Assembly (NCBI GenBank): GCA_003170275.1
Contig: PNAM01000110.1
Span: 1-64,000, forward strand
Direction of reading: 5' to 3'
Length of the DNA: 64,000 bases
Origin: Myxococcales bacterium
GTDB lineage: Bacteria > Myxococcota_A > Polyangia > Palsa-1104
The position numbers and the translations under genes are program-made. Each line of letters starts with the position of its first letter. The stretch's first letter is position 1. Below, piece by piece: positions 34,797-45,520 of the stretch. The notes beneath the pieces were generated by a model. It was not told the DNA's origin. It searched no databases and was given only the letters and a program-made list of their open reading frames with translations.

Positions 34797-36128
34797 CTAG
34801 CGGGCGCCGCGGCCGAAGACCACGACCTTGGCGGTGTGGAACAGGATTACCAGATCGAGGAGAACCGAAAGATGCTTCACGTAGTAAAGATCGTACTGAA
34901 GCTTCTCGCGCGCCTCCTCGAGGCTGGCGGCGTACGGGTAGCGGATCTGCGCCCAGCCGGTGATCCCGGGCGGCACCAGCGCGCGCAGGTCGTAGTAGGG
35001 GATCTGCTTCTTGAGCTGCTCGACGAACGCGGGGCGCTCCGGCCGCGGCCCGACCACGCCCATCTCGCCCTTGATGACGTTGATGATCTGCGGCAGCTCG
35101 TCGACGCGGAAGCGGCGCAGCCACTTGCCCACGCGCGTGACGCGCGGGTCGTTCTTCTGCGCCCACTGCGCCTTGCCGCCCGTCTCCGCATCGGTCTTCA
35201 TGGTGCGGAACTTGAGCATGTTGAACGGCTTGCCGTGCGCGCCGACCCGCTCCTGCGTGTAGAACAGCGGGCCCTTGGAGTCGAGCTTGATGAGGATCGC
35301 GGTGACGATCAAGATCGGCGTGGCCAGGATGAACAACACCAGCGCGGTCATCAGCGAGACCGCGCGGCGGATCAACAACAGCAGCATGGGACGCTCGAAC
35401 CCGTCGGAGAACACCAGATCCGACGGCCGGCACAGCTCCACCGGGATCTTCTTGAGCGCGCGCTCGGCGAAGGTGATCGCGGTGATCACCTCCAGGCCCT
35501 TGAGCCGGCAGGTGAGCAGCTCGGCGACGTTCAACCCGCGCCGATCGTCGGTGGCGACCACCAATGTCTCGGCGCCGGCGGCCCGGGCCTTTTCGGCCAG
35601 CCCGACGGTGTCGAGCGTGGCGTAGCCCACGACCTCGGCGTGCCCGTCGCGGTGCACCTCTTTCATGAGCATGCTAGCGGCGTTGCCCTGGCCGACCAGG
35701 TACACCCGCGCGCGCAGCGCCATGTGGTGCCCGAGATCGGGCAGCGCCGCGCGGAGGGCCAGCGCCACCGTGCACGCGCCGCCCAGCCCGGCCACCGCCG
35801 CCAGCCGCGCCGGCGTTGGACCGGGCATGAGCAACATGCCCACGCCGCACACGATGGTCACCGCGCCGAGCGTCTTGAGCAGCCGGGTGTGCTTGCGCGC
35901 GTCTTCGTAGGCGACCTTGAAGTCGTACAGATCGGCCAGGTACAGCCCGATCTGCAGCGCGATGGTGGCCGTGGCCGCCTCGGTGAGGATGAGCGCGCGG
36001 TTCGGTTGCAGCCCGAGGAGAAAGGCGACGGCCAGCGCCGCCCCGACGAACGAGCCGAACAGAACCACCTGCTCGCCGACGAAGAAGGCGAACTTGCGGG
36101 CCTCCACGTAGTGGGTGCCGACACGCAT
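34797..36128 (-). CDS. Polyprenyl-phosphate sugar-1-phosphate transferase (initiating transferase)
   Basis: 443 residues of the PHPT/bacterial sugar transferase family. Four hydrophobic helices lie in the first about 130 residues, followed by a nucleotide-binding-like domain (VYLVGQGNAASMLMKEV). The catalytic C-terminal domain has a re-entrant helix (about 255-275), FNMLKFRTMKTDAE, the DELPQIINVIKGEMGVVGPRPE signature and the ITGWAQIRYPY ending. It transfers sugar-1-phosphate from a nucleotide sugar to undecaprenyl phosphate, starting repeat-unit synthesis. Comparable to EpsZ or WcaJ. It lies 24 bp after the BY-kinase gene. Confidence 0.93.
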   Translation of the reverse strand: MRVGTHYVEARKFAFFVGEQVVLFGSFVGAALAVAFLLGLQPNRALILTEAATATIALQIGLYLADLYDFKVAYEDARKHTRLLKTLGAVTIVCGVGMLLMPGPTPARLAAVAGLGGACTVALALRAALPDLGHHMALRARVYLVGQGNAASMLMKEVHRDGHAEVVGYATLDTVGLAEKARAAGAETLVVATDDRRGLNVAELLTCRLKGLEVITAITFAERALKKIPVELCRPSDLVFSDGFERPMLLLLIRRAVSLMTALVLFILATPILIVTAILIKLDSKGPLFYTQERVGAHGKPFNMLKFRTMKTDAETGGKAQWAQKNDPRVTRVGKWLRRFRVDELPQIINVIKGEMGVVGPRPERPAFVEQLKKQIPYYDLRALVPPGITGWAQIRYPYAASLEEAREKLQYDLYYVKHLSVLLDLVILFHTAKVVVFGRGAR

Positions 36129-36152
36129 TACGAAGTGCCCTCCGTGGGTGGG

Positions 36153-36929
36153 TTAGCGGACGGCGCGGTAGGGCATGAGCGCCTTGGGCGCCTCACCCGA
36201 CGAGCCGAGGTTGAGCATGGTGGCCGCGCGCGGATCCACGTCGTTGAGCACCATGCCGTGCACCGGGATGCCGAACAGCGCATCCACCGCGGCGCCCACC
36301 ATCTCGCGTGCGGTCGAGCCGGCGCGCACCACCACGATCGCGCCGTCGAGATCGCGGCACAGCGTCGGCACGTCGGCGAGCGGCAGCACCGGCGGGCAAT
36401 CGAGGAGCACGAAGTCGAAGCGCTCCTTGAGCTCGCCGAGCACCTGGCCGAGCCGCTCGTTGTACAGCGTGTCGCCCAGATCGTCCGGCACGTTGCCGGC
36501 GGGCAGGACGTACAGCTCGTCCTTGCCGAACTGCCACAGGCAGCTCCCCAGCGAGGCGCGCCCGGCGACGATGTCGCACAATCCCTCGCGCGGCTTGAGG
36601 CCGAGCATGGTGTGCACACCCGGGTGGCGCAGATCGGCATCGACCAGCACCACCTTGTTGCGGCGGCCGCGGCCGAGCGCCAGCGCGGCGTTGACCGCGG
36701 TGGTGGTCTTGCCCTCGCCTGACTGGGCCGAGGTGAAGGCCAGCGCCTTGACCCCCTGCTTGGCCAGGATCTCCAGCCGGTAGCGCAGCACGCGGTACTG
36801 CTCGGATGCCATCGAGCGCGGGTTGGTGAGGCTCACGGCTTCCGCCGAGATCGGCTCGTAGGTCTCCGCCTCGACGATTTGCGGGCTCGCGTTGGGCAGG
36901 ATGTAGTCGTTCGTGGTCGTGGTGGACAT
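36153..36929 (-). CDS. CpsD/CapB-type BY-kinase
   Basis: 258 residues. The cytoplasmic ATPase of a bacterial tyrosine kinase: the Walker A-like SAQSGEGKTTTA, VVLVDADLRHP (Walker A') and VLLDCPPVLPLADV (Walker B) are present in the usual order. The C-terminus has only one Tyr (PYRAVR) instead of a Tyr cluster, so autophosphorylation there would be minimal. It works with the Wzz-type co-polymerase encoded directly upstream to control chain length. ATG at 36929; the reading frame upstream belongs to antisense noise. 4 bp separate it from the upstream stop. Confidence 0.9.
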   Translation of the reverse strand: MSTTTTNDYILPNASPQIVEAETYEPISAEAVSLTNPRSMASEQYRVLRYRLEILAKQGVKALAFTSAQSGEGKTTTAVNAALALGRGRRNKVVLVDADLRHPGVHTMLGLKPREGLCDIVAGRASLGSCLWQFGKDELYVLPAGNVPDDLGDTLYNERLGQVLGELKERFDFVLLDCPPVLPLADVPTLCRDLDGAIVVVRAGSTAREMVGAAVDALFGIPVHGMVLNDVDPRAATMLNLGSSGEAPKALMPYRAVR

Positions 36930-36933
36930 TGGT

Positions 36934-38289
36934 TTAGGCCTCCGCCTTCGGACCAGTGGTCGTGCCGTTGAACTTCGTATGCGGGATGCTTGCCAAGATC
37001 GGGATGCTCGGCGCGTAGGTGCGCAGCTGCTCCGGATCGCGCACCGAGGTGTCGGCCGCATCCAGCGTGAACCCGAGCGCGAGCCCGAGCACGAGCGCCA
37101 GCACCAGCGCGCCCGCCGCCATCAGCGGACGATTCGGTGAAGCCGCCGCGGTCGGCAGCGACGCGCCCTCGACCAGGTCGAAGCGCATCGACGCCAGCCC
37201 ACCCTCGATGCGCTCGGCCAATTCGGCGTCACGCAGGCGGGAGTTGGTCGAGTTGTATTTGTCCTTGATGGCGTCGTAGGTCGAGCCCAGCACCGCCAGC
37301 GTCTGCCCGTTCTTGGCGGTCGCATCGACGCGCTTGCGCATGTCGCCCTGCCGCCCGCGCAGGCCCTCGATGATCGACTTGGTGCGCGCGATCTCACCCT
37401 CGAGCGCCATCAGCTCGGGGTTGTTGCGCCGGGTCTTGGACATGAGGTCCTTCTCCTCGGCGATGCGGCCCTGCTTGACCTTTTCGTACTGCGCCTGGAT
37501 GCGCTGCACTTCCGGGTTGTCGCTGGTGTACTTGGTCTTGGACTCGTACAGCTCGCCGGCCAGCGTCTCCTCGTGGTGACGCAGCGGCGACAGCGCCGAG
37601 GACAGGATGGTGCGGCGGCGCTCCTGATCCATGTCCAGGTTGGTGCTCGAGATGTTGAGCTCCATGGTCGCCTGATCCATCGTGCGCAGGTTGCCTTCCT
37701 GCTGCTCGGGCAGCGCGCCGTAGTGCGCGTTCTTGTACTCGCGCACCTCCTTCTCGGCCGCGTCGAGCTGCGGCTTGAGCGAGTCGACCTCGGCGCGCAG
37801 CGCCTGGGTGGTGGCGTTGGCGATCTTCTGCCGGCGATCGACCGCCTGCTTCATGAACAGCTCGGCGACCTTGTTGACTAGAGCCTTGGCCCGCTCGGGG
37901 TTGCTGTCGGAGTAGGTCAAGAGGAAGGTGTCCTCCCCCTCGAGCTTGACGTCCATGCGCGAGCGCATCGAGTCGATCATCCCCTCGGGATTCTTGGTGG
38001 TCTTGTAGAGGTCGAGCTGCTTGGCCGCCTCCGCGACCACCGGGCGCGCCATCACCGACAGGCGCAGCGACTTGAGCCGCTCGCCGATCTGCTCGGCTAC
38101 CGTCGGCGCCACGTACTCCTTGGCGGGCTGCACCTCACCGGCGCGAATCACCGCCGAGGCTTTGAAGCCCGGCTCGATCTGCGAGATCACGGCGAGCGAA
38201 ACACCGATTACACCAACCATCGCTGCAACGATGGCAACTTTTCTGCGGCGGATCACACCGCGCAGCTTTGCAAGTCCTAGCTCGTTCAT
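36934..38289 (-). CDS. Wzz/GumC-type chain-length co-polymerase
   Basis: 451 residues with a transmembrane helix at each end (about 18-36 and 396-416) and a long coiled-coil periplasmic part (about 60-360), as in polysaccharide co-polymerases. The Wzz domain covers the N-terminal segment, and the second helix is preceded by a Pro-containing ASLPTAAASPNRPLM stretch. The cytoplasmic tail TKFNGTTTGPKAEA is short and lacks a kinase, which is supplied by the next gene. GGAGG lies 8 bp before the ATG, which overlaps the upstream stop (ATGA). Confidence 0.9.
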   Translation of the reverse strand: MNELGLAKLRGVIRRRKVAIVAAMVGVIGVSLAVISQIEPGFKASAVIRAGEVQPAKEYVAPTVAEQIGERLKSLRLSVMARPVVAEAAKQLDLYKTTKNPEGMIDSMRSRMDVKLEGEDTFLLTYSDSNPERAKALVNKVAELFMKQAVDRRQKIANATTQALRAEVDSLKPQLDAAEKEVREYKNAHYGALPEQQEGNLRTMDQATMELNISSTNLDMDQERRRTILSSALSPLRHHEETLAGELYESKTKYTSDNPEVQRIQAQYEKVKQGRIAEEKDLMSKTRRNNPELMALEGEIARTKSIIEGLRGRQGDMRKRVDATAKNGQTLAVLGSTYDAIKDKYNSTNSRLRDAELAERIEGGLASMRFDLVEGASLPTAAASPNRPLMAAGALVLALVLGLALGFTLDAADTSVRDPEQLRTYAPSIPILASIPHTKFNGTTTGPKAEA

Positions 38290-39539
38290 TCGTGCACCTC
38301 CCTTCGAGGGGGCTTGGCGTCGGCGCCAAGGACCGCCAGGAGGCGGAGGCCGACGACGTTGCGGGTCACATTCGGAAACTGTGCGGTCGGAGCGCCGGGC
38401 GGAATTGCGCCGGGCCCCGTTTCTTGCCAACGAAGCGTGTAATAAGCGCCGATGCGCAGGTTGTTGATCATCCGCCAGTCGATCAGCGCGTCGGCGGTGA
38501 CACCGTCGAACGCGAAGGCCTGATCGATCGCGCGGCCATTGCGGAAGTAGCCGGAGCCGACCGAGATATCGAGCCGCTCGAGATAGTGGTAGCCGACCTG
38601 GCCGTAGACGTAGTCGGCCCAGATCGCCGAGCCCGCGCCGGTCGCGCCCAACAGATCGTGCGTGTAGTTGACCGAGGCGCGCCAGGTCGGCGTCGCCCAC
38701 TTGAGGCGCGAGCCGAGCCGCCAGGTCACGCCCGAATCGCGCGGCGAGCCGGGCACGTTCAGCGCGCCCGAAAGCTCCTGGTAGATGAGCGGCCCGGCGT
38801 CGGCCGACCAATCGAGGTCGCGCAGGAACTGGTGCTTCCAGCCCACCGACGGGCTGTAGGTGTTGGCCAGGTCCCAGCGCGCGAACGACTCGTGCTGCGG
38901 GCCGGCGGTGAAATGTTGCACGCGCGCGCCGAAGTGCAGGTCGTCCTTGCGCGTGACGCCGTAGTTGAACGCCACGTCCGCGTCGTGCTCGCCGCCGTCG
39001 AACAGCGCGGTGTTGCCCTGCGCGACCTGCTTGGCCGAGAACGCGTCGAAGGTCGCCATGTGGAACAGGTAGGTGCCCGCCGCGTACCAGCGAGGCGCGA
39101 GCGCGACCCCGATGGTGGCGTCGGCCACGTTGTCGATGATGCCGATCTGCGGCGCGACCACGCCGACCCGCTGCAGGAAGCCGGGGTCCTCGGCGCGCGC
39201 GAACTCGTCCGAGACGCGCATGGTGAGCCGGCGGGTCGGATGCCCTTCGATCGCCACGTTGGCGCGGTGGTTGTAGCTGTTGTCCGCCTTGCCGAACGCG
39301 TAGGTCCAATAGCCGAACAAGTACGAGGCGTCGACCTTCACCTTGGGGTCGATCAAGTGATACGAGCCCTGCGGGTTGATGCGGTTGACGTAGTCCGGCC
39401 CGCGGCCGTTGAACACGTTGTCGTCATAAGCGCTGTCGATGCCCGCAGCGACGGAGAGCTCCTGCTTCGGCTCGGCCGACGCGCTGCCGGCCGCGATCAG
39501 GCCGGCGAGCACAGCGAGTATGGAAAGGAGGGTGCGCAT
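38286..39539 (-). CDS. Outer-membrane beta-barrel of EPS export
   Basis: 417 residues with a Sec signal (about 1-20, SASA|EP) and alternating amphipathic strands throughout (for example VDASYLFGYWTYAF and HYLERLDISVGSGYFRNGR). In M. xanthus, short OPX proteins without their own outer-membrane helix need a separate beta-barrel such as WzpX or EpsX; this gene directly follows a short OPX gene, matching that arrangement. Similar barrels occur in exosortase-type loci, but no exosortase is present here. ATG at 39539 is preferred over an upstream GTG at 39551. The C-terminus is not the usual terminal aromatic, so the end of the barrel is uncertain. Confidence 0.85.
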   Translation of the reverse strand: MRTLLSILAVLAGLIAAGSASAEPKQELSVAAGIDSAYDDNVFNGRGPDYVNRINPQGSYHLIDPKVKVDASYLFGYWTYAFGKADNSYNHRANVAIEGHPTRRLTMRVSDEFARAEDPGFLQRVGVVAPQIGIIDNVADATIGVALAPRWYAAGTYLFHMATFDAFSAKQVAQGNTALFDGGEHDADVAFNYGVTRKDDLHFGARVQHFTAGPQHESFARWDLANTYSPSVGWKHQFLRDLDWSADAGPLIYQELSGALNVPGSPRDSGVTWRLGSRLKWATPTWRASVNYTHDLLGATGAGSAIWADYVYGQVGYHYLERLDISVGSGYFRNGRAIDQAFAFDGVTADALIDWRMINNLRIGAYYTLRWQETGPGAIPPGAPTAQFPNVTRNVVGLRLLAVLGADAKPPRREVHE

Positions 39540-39561
39540 GGTGGTTTGCACGGCGTCCGGG

Positions 39562-40137
39562 TTACGGGACGTAGATGGTGTCGCCTGCGATCAGGCCGAT
39601 CGGCTTGGCGTGGCCCGCGAGCACGTCGCGCGCGTCGACCTTGAAGCGGGTCTCCTTGCCATCCTTGCCGGCGCGGATCACCACCACCGAGCGCGGGTTG
39701 GCCCACTCGGTCGGACCGCCGGCCATCGCCAGCGCCTGGATGATGCTCACCTCGCCGCGCACCGGGAACGCGCCCGGGTGGGCGACCTCGCCGAGCACGT
39801 AGAAGCGCGCGTGGTTGATCTCGGAGACCATCACGCCCACCACCGGCTGCTCGACCATGCCCTTGAGCTTCTCGGTGATCTCACCCTTGAGATCGTTGGC
39901 GGTGCGCCCTTCGGCGACCACGTCTCCGATCATGGGCAGCGAGATCTTGCCGTCCGGCCGCACCGGCACCTTGGCCGAGAGGGTCGGGTCCTTCCAGACC
40001 TCGACGGCGATCACATCTTCACGGCCGATCACGTACTCGGCCTGCGGCATCGCCGGCGGCGGGGTGGTCTCGTGCGCGCAGCCGGAAGCCATCACGGTTC
40101 CAAACATTGCGAGCGCCAGTCGTACGGAGTTGTTCAT
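39562..40137 (-). CDS. Polysaccharide export (OPX/Wza-like) lipoprotein, short type
   Basis: 191 residues. Lipoprotein signal with MASGC (Cys about 20), then a poly-export (PES) domain with IGREDVIAVEVWKDPTLS and VRPDGKISLPMIGDVVAEGRT, and an SLBB domain with ARFYVLGEVAHPGAFPV. It ends right after GLIAGDTIYVP, so there is no C-terminal outer-membrane helix as in Wza; the separate beta-barrel downstream would complete the channel. First gene of the 20-kb operon, with GGAG at 8-bp spacing and a sigma-54-like promoter about 50 bp upstream. Confidence 0.92.
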   Translation of the reverse strand: MNNSVRLALAMFGTVMASGCAHETTPPPAMPQAEYVIGREDVIAVEVWKDPTLSAKVPVRPDGKISLPMIGDVVAEGRTANDLKGEITEKLKGMVEQPVVGVMVSEINHARFYVLGEVAHPGAFPVRGEVSIIQALAMAGGPTEWANPRSVVVIRAGKDGKETRFKVDARDVLAGHAKPIGLIAGDTIYVP

Positions 40138-40183
40138 GTCGATATCTCCACGGGTCGGGTGGGTTCTGTTGGGGCGTTGTCAA

Positions 40184-40199
40184 AGCAGTCCGTGTGCCA
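40184..40199 (-). promoter_or_regulatory. Putative sigma-54 promoter of the EPS operon
   Basis: On the minus strand TGGCACA-CGGA-CTGCT matches TGGCACG-N4-TTGCW with two mismatches and correct GG-to-GC spacing. The start point would be near 40173, giving a leader of about 36 nt before the OPX ATG. In M. xanthus exopolysaccharide genes are activated by NtrC-type regulators, and two such genes lie within 8 kb here. A TTGACA at 40183-40178 without a -10 was not preferred. Confidence 0.45.
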
Positions 40200-40400
40200 C
40201 GCCTGAATTCCGTGCCTTCGCTTGCTTGCTCCGCCCGCGCGGACACTCCGAGGACATCGCTTCACCCGCCAACGGAACTCTCGGTCTTCTCGCAGGGGCG
40301 GTTCGCAAGCTCCTCCACTCGATCGGTGCGGGACGTTTGCACTCGCCAGCTGGCACGTCGCGTGGACAGTGAGGTGGTAGAGAGTTGGAGGTCCCGAGCG

Positions 40401-40736
40401 ATGTGGAAGACGATCGTCCTGTGCGGTTCACTGTTTGGTGGCGCCGCGCTTGGGCTGGCCGCGATCGCGAGGTGGGTCGAGCCGACCGCGATCCCGGCCA
40501 CCGCCGCGATCGGCCTGTGCCTGATCGGCGTGGTGCTGATCCTCGCCGCCCCCGGCCCCACCGAGGAGCTCGACGACGACGAGGCCGCCCCCACCTTCAC
40601 CGCCCCGACGCCTGTCCTCCTGCGCGTGGCCCTTGCCCGCTCGTCGGGCAGCATCAAGGCGCTCAGCTCGTCGGGCAGCCTCAAGGCGCTCATCACCCCC
40701 GCCCCCGAAAACGCCGCGCTCGAAAAACTGCTCTAA
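40401..40736 (+). CDS. Small two-helix membrane protein
   Basis: 111 residues, not recognised. Two hydrophobic segments (about 1-24 and 33-50) are followed by an acidic stretch (EELDDDEAA) and a Ser-rich tail with a repeat SSGSIKALSSSGSLKAL. GGAGG at 9-bp spacing supports the ATG at 40401. It faces away from the exopolysaccharide operon across a 263-bp gap and runs toward the DUF4091 gene, ending 12 bp from it. Its location suggests a role at the envelope near the export machinery, but nothing in the sequence proves it. Confidence 0.7.
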   Translation: MWKTIVLCGSLFGGAALGLAAIARWVEPTAIPATAAIGLCLIGVVLILAAPGPTEELDDDEAAPTFTAPTPVLLRVALARSSGSIKALSSSGSLKALITPAPENAALEKLL

Positions 40737-40748
40737 CCCGAAGCTGGG

Positions 40749-42473
40749 CTAGTGAGGCGGCTTGCCGCCGGCGCTGGTCGCGACCCAACGATCGATCGCT
40801 TCGGCCATCTTGCGACGCGCGGCATACAGCTGCGCCGGGTCATGTTCCCATCGATAGGTCTTGCCGGCGATCGAGGACGCCAGCGCTTGCGCCTGGGGGT
40901 CGCCGACCGCGCGCGCATACAGCTCGAGATACTCGTAGTCTTCGAGCCCTTCGCGGATCAGCGCCAGGCGGATGCTCTCGACCGGAAAGTCGCTCTTGCC
41001 ACCGAGCTCGCGGGCCCGGCCGGGGTAGAAGAGCGTGCCGTCGCCGTTGCCGCCGAAGAGAAACTGGTCGCGCCACGGATCGAGCCCGCGCGAATAGGCC
41101 TCGACGGTGTTGTAGTAGAGCTCCCCGCCCATGCGATAGCGAAACGTGAGCCACTCGAAGATGCGGTGACTGATGGCGGGGGCGTCGACCGCGTAGCTCG
41201 GCCAGCCCGTGAAGTACTCGCCGCCGATGATGTTGCAGCCGTGCGACATGCAGGCCTGGTACCACCAGATCCGCTCGCCCCGGGCCAGGCGCTCGTCGTA
41301 CGCCGCGCGCGCGGGCGACTCGGAGTTGCCCGGCTTGTCGTCGACGAAGTTCACGACCGGGCACCAGATGTCGACGCTGCCGAACAGGCTCGGGTCGAGC
41401 ACGCGCGTCACCAGCCGCGGCACCTCGGGCGTGGCACGACGTAGGGCCGCGGCGCGCGCCCGGACCTCGGGCAGCTTGTCCACGGCTGGCTCGTCCCAGG
41501 TGTAGTCGAAGACCCGGTCCAGCCAACCGCGCGCGCGCAGGTGCGCGACCAGCTGGCGGACGTACTGCTCGCGTTCGGCGCCCTGCAGCTTTTGCGGGAC
41601 GCGCAGGTCGAACGCGCTCCAGCGGGCGCCTTCCGCCGGACCGCCCGGATCGGCGCGGCCGTCAAGATACGGAGCGACCTCGGCATCGTAGGGCGACCAA
41701 TCGATCACCAGCTTGCCGCCCGTCGACTTCCAGGGCGCGGGCTCCATCGACCCGGCATGCAGGCTGATGCGATGGCGCAGCGCCGCCACTTCGTACTGAC
41801 CGATCAGCCGTGCGAGCGCCTCGGCGGACAGCCCGGGGTGGGCCTTGCCGATGGCGTTGGAGGCGAAGCCGAAGGTGACCGGCAGCGTCGACGATTTCGG
41901 CAGCGCAAAGGTGTGGACCAGCAGCTCGATGGGGAGGGTCGCCGGTGCGCGGCCGGCGGCGGCGATGCGGACGCTCCCGCGATAGGTACCGGGCGCCGCG
42001 GACTCGGGTACGAAGACCTCGACCCAGATCGCGCGCGCCTCGCGGACCGGCACGTCGAATGGAAACGCGGACCGCTTCTCACCGGCGTATGCGTCGACGT
42101 CTGGCACCAGCGCATCCGGCCACTTGCCGGCGTGCCCTTCGATCGACGAGGGTGTCTTGAGATCCAGGTATTCGACGCGATACAGGCGGGGCGCTGCCAG
42201 GCTCCCGGCCGGTCCGCGAAGCGGGCTCGCTTCCGCGCGGACCGCGCTCAACGCGCCTGCGGTAGCGGTCACGACGATCTGAAACGGCTCCCACTCGCCG
42301 CGCGCCGCTTCCAGGCGGGCCTCGGGCTCACCTGGCGGAACCGATGTGGGAAATACCTGCACCAACGGCCCCACGGCCCGGACCACCATCGGGCTCGGCT
42401 CGGCCGACGCCGCTCCGCTCAGGCAGACCGCCGCCAAGACGGCAGCGAACCGCAGGACCAACGAATTCGTCAT
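40749..42473 (-). CDS. DUF4091 secreted glycoside-hydrolase-like protein
   Basis: 574 residues with a signal peptide (cut after ASA near 24), an N-terminal beta-sandwich (about 30-190) and a C-terminal (beta/alpha) barrel-like DUF4091 region. Hallmarks are FDYTWDEPA (putative catalytic Glu), IWWYQACMSHGCN, DPWRDQFLFGGNGDGTLFYPG and LIREGLEDYEYL. The family resembles glycoside hydrolases; its substrate is not established. It may trim the exopolymer in the periplasm or outside. Last gene of the EBP-methyltransferase-DUF4091 operon, 6 bp after the methyltransferase. Confidence 0.85.
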   Translation of the reverse strand: MTNSLVLRFAAVLAAVCLSGAASAEPSPMVVRAVGPLVQVFPTSVPPGEPEARLEAARGEWEPFQIVVTATAGALSAVRAEASPLRGPAGSLAAPRLYRVEYLDLKTPSSIEGHAGKWPDALVPDVDAYAGEKRSAFPFDVPVREARAIWVEVFVPESAAPGTYRGSVRIAAAGRAPATLPIELLVHTFALPKSSTLPVTFGFASNAIGKAHPGLSAEALARLIGQYEVAALRHRISLHAGSMEPAPWKSTGGKLVIDWSPYDAEVAPYLDGRADPGGPAEGARWSAFDLRVPQKLQGAEREQYVRQLVAHLRARGWLDRVFDYTWDEPAVDKLPEVRARAAALRRATPEVPRLVTRVLDPSLFGSVDIWCPVVNFVDDKPGNSESPARAAYDERLARGERIWWYQACMSHGCNIIGGEYFTGWPSYAVDAPAISHRIFEWLTFRYRMGGELYYNTVEAYSRGLDPWRDQFLFGGNGDGTLFYPGRARELGGKSDFPVESIRLALIREGLEDYEYLELYARAVGDPQAQALASSIAGKTYRWEHDPAQLYAARRKMAEAIDRWVATSAGGKPPH

Positions 42474-42479
42474 GCGCGG

Positions 42480-43286
42480 CTACCTCGAGCGTTGGTAGAC
42501 GCCCCCGAGCATGGGCGCCAACCAACGCCCACCGCTCGTGCCCGTGCGCCCGCCCAGCCACTCGCTGGCGTGCCGCAGCTTCGCGAGCGAGAACTGCAGG
42601 CTGCGCAGCATCAACGGAGGCATGCGCACCGCCAACCGCGAGTAGTTGACCGCGCTCGGATCGAGGACCCCGAGGAAGCTCGCCGGCTTCACCGGAACCA
42701 TGCCGCCCGATGCGTGCGCCGCGTCGAGCCGGGCCGGCGAGATCACCACGTGGCGCTCGAAGGTCTCGACGTCGACCAGCTTCTGGAGCGCTCCGTTGAG
42801 ACCGCACAGGTTCGGCACCGCGGTGACCAGGACGCCGCCGGGCGTGAGCAGCTCGGCCAGGCGTTCCATCAGCGGCTGCGGGGACGGAAAGTGCTCGACG
42901 AAGCCGCCGGAGTAGACGACGTCGAAGGCGGCCGAGGGCAACTTCGAGCGATCGAACACGTCGCCCTCGATCAGGCGAACGAGGTGACGGTCCTTGGTCA
43001 CTGCGCGCGCCGCCAGCTCCAGGCCCGGGCGCGAGAAATCGATCCCCCACGCCTCCGCACCATATTTTTCGGCGACATGCGCCAGCCACGGGGATCCGCC
43101 CACGCCAATCTCGAGAAAACGACGGCCCGGCCGAAGGTGCGCGCCGATCGAGGCGTCGATCCATTCGGTGGTGGGACCACGCTCGACGCTGGGCGCCGCC
43201 TCCGTCGCGTGGTCACTGTTGAAGTTCCACACCTTGTCCCAGTAGAGCTCGTCGGTGAGCGCCGTTTGCACGGTTGCCTCCAGCAT
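42480..43286 (-). CDS. SAM-dependent methyltransferase (class I)
   Basis: 268 residues. The Rossmann core has motif I FLEIGVGGSPWLAHV, AWGIDFSRPG, DVFD, and FDVVYSGGFVEHFPSPQPLMERLAELLTPGG with VTAVPN. The C-terminal about 70 residues are a separate region with LKPASFLG-like and hydrophobic patches, as in enzymes of polysaccharide loci. It may methylate a sugar of the exopolymer. It begins 3 bp after the EBP stop, so these genes share a transcript; a regulator, a modifying enzyme and a hydrolase in one operon fit a maturation module. Confidence 0.82.
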   Translation of the reverse strand: MLEATVQTALTDELYWDKVWNFNSDHATEAAPSVERGPTTEWIDASIGAHLRPGRRFLEIGVGGSPWLAHVAEKYGAEAWGIDFSRPGLELAARAVTKDRHLVRLIEGDVFDRSKLPSAAFDVVYSGGFVEHFPSPQPLMERLAELLTPGGVLVTAVPNLCGLNGALQKLVDVETFERHVVISPARLDAAHASGGMVPVKPASFLGVLDPSAVNYSRLAVRMPPLMLRSLQFSLAKLRHASEWLGGRTGTSGGRWLAPMLGGVYQRSR

Positions 43287-43289
43287 TGG

Positions 43290-45023
<1,734 letters not shown>

Positions 45024-45051
45024 GCTCGTTCTCCTTTTCGGAACAAACGCC

Positions 45052-45067
45052 TGCACGCCAGGTGCCA
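45052..45067 (-). promoter_or_regulatory. Putative sigma-54 promoter of activator 1
   Basis: Minus-strand TGGCACC-TGGC-GTGCA matches the consensus with two mismatches and correct spacing. The start point would be near 45041, 18 nt before the ATG at 45023, with AAGGAG in between. Would allow autoregulation. Confidence 0.4.
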
Positions 45068-45207
45068 CACCGGTTCCTCAAGGCAAGTGCGTTCCAATCG
45101 GCCGCACCCCGAGCGTCCGGTCGGCAATTTGCACACGCGGCCGGTCGCACAGCGGCATTCGCTGCACACGGCCTTCGTAAGCTCCCGTCGACACAGTGGT
45201 GAAATCG

Positions 45208-45223
45208 CGGCACGCGTTTCGCA
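45208..45223 (+). promoter_or_regulatory. Putative sigma-54 promoter of the YqjD-like gene
   Basis: CGGCACG-CGTT-TCGCA on the plus strand matches the consensus with two mismatches and correct GG-to-GC spacing. The start point would be near 45234, about 34 nt before the small protein's ATG at 45268. Chance matches of this quality are expected in GC-rich spacers. Confidence 0.38.
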
Positions 45224-45267
45224 GCGAGTGGACCCGCACATCCATCTACAAAGCGCGAGGAGCGATC

Positions 45268-45498
45268 ATGGAACAGCGTACTGGAGGCGGTGGCACCGTC
45301 GGCAAGTCGAACAATGGTGACCTCGGAGCGGCCGCGCGGGAGCTCACCGACAAGGCGCAGGAGCAATTCGACGACCTTCGCGAGCGCGTGGGCGACGTGA
45401 ACGAGCGCATCGTCGGCTTCATTCGCGAACGCCCGGGCACCGCGATCTTGATCGCGATCGGCGCCGGGTTCCTCATCGGCCGCATGCTGCGGTCGTAA
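45268..45498 (+). CDS. YqjD/ElaB-like (DUF883-type) small membrane protein
   Basis: 76 residues: a charged amphipathic helix (about 20-55, ARELTDKAQEQFDDLRERVGDVNERIVGFI) and a C-terminal hydrophobic helix (RERPGTAILIAIGAGFLIGRMLRS) like the ribosome- and membrane-associated YqjD/ElaB group, which is stress- or stationary-phase-induced in E. coli. AGGAG at 5-bp spacing supports the ATG. It is followed after 22 bp by the YtxH-domain gene. Confidence 0.78.
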   Translation: MEQRTGGGGTVGKSNNGDLGAAARELTDKAQEQFDDLRERVGDVNERIVGFIRERPGTAILIAIGAGFLIGRMLRS

Positions 45499-45520
45499 CT
45501 TTTTGCACAGGAGAGTGGAC

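Noticed and set aside
34703..40137. Exosortase/PEP-CTERM type of polysaccharide locus
   Set aside because: Several genes resemble that type (barrel, FemAB-like, deacetylase, amidotransferase), but no exosortase or PEP-CTERM protein is visible in the window.
40178..40183. TTGACA -35 box of the EPS operon
   Set aside because: No -10-like hexamer at 15-19 bp; the overlapping sigma-54-like site is preferred.
45061..45095. A second minus-strand sigma-54-like match near 45087
   Set aside because: TGG...TTGC spacing is one base short of the required step, so it was not called.
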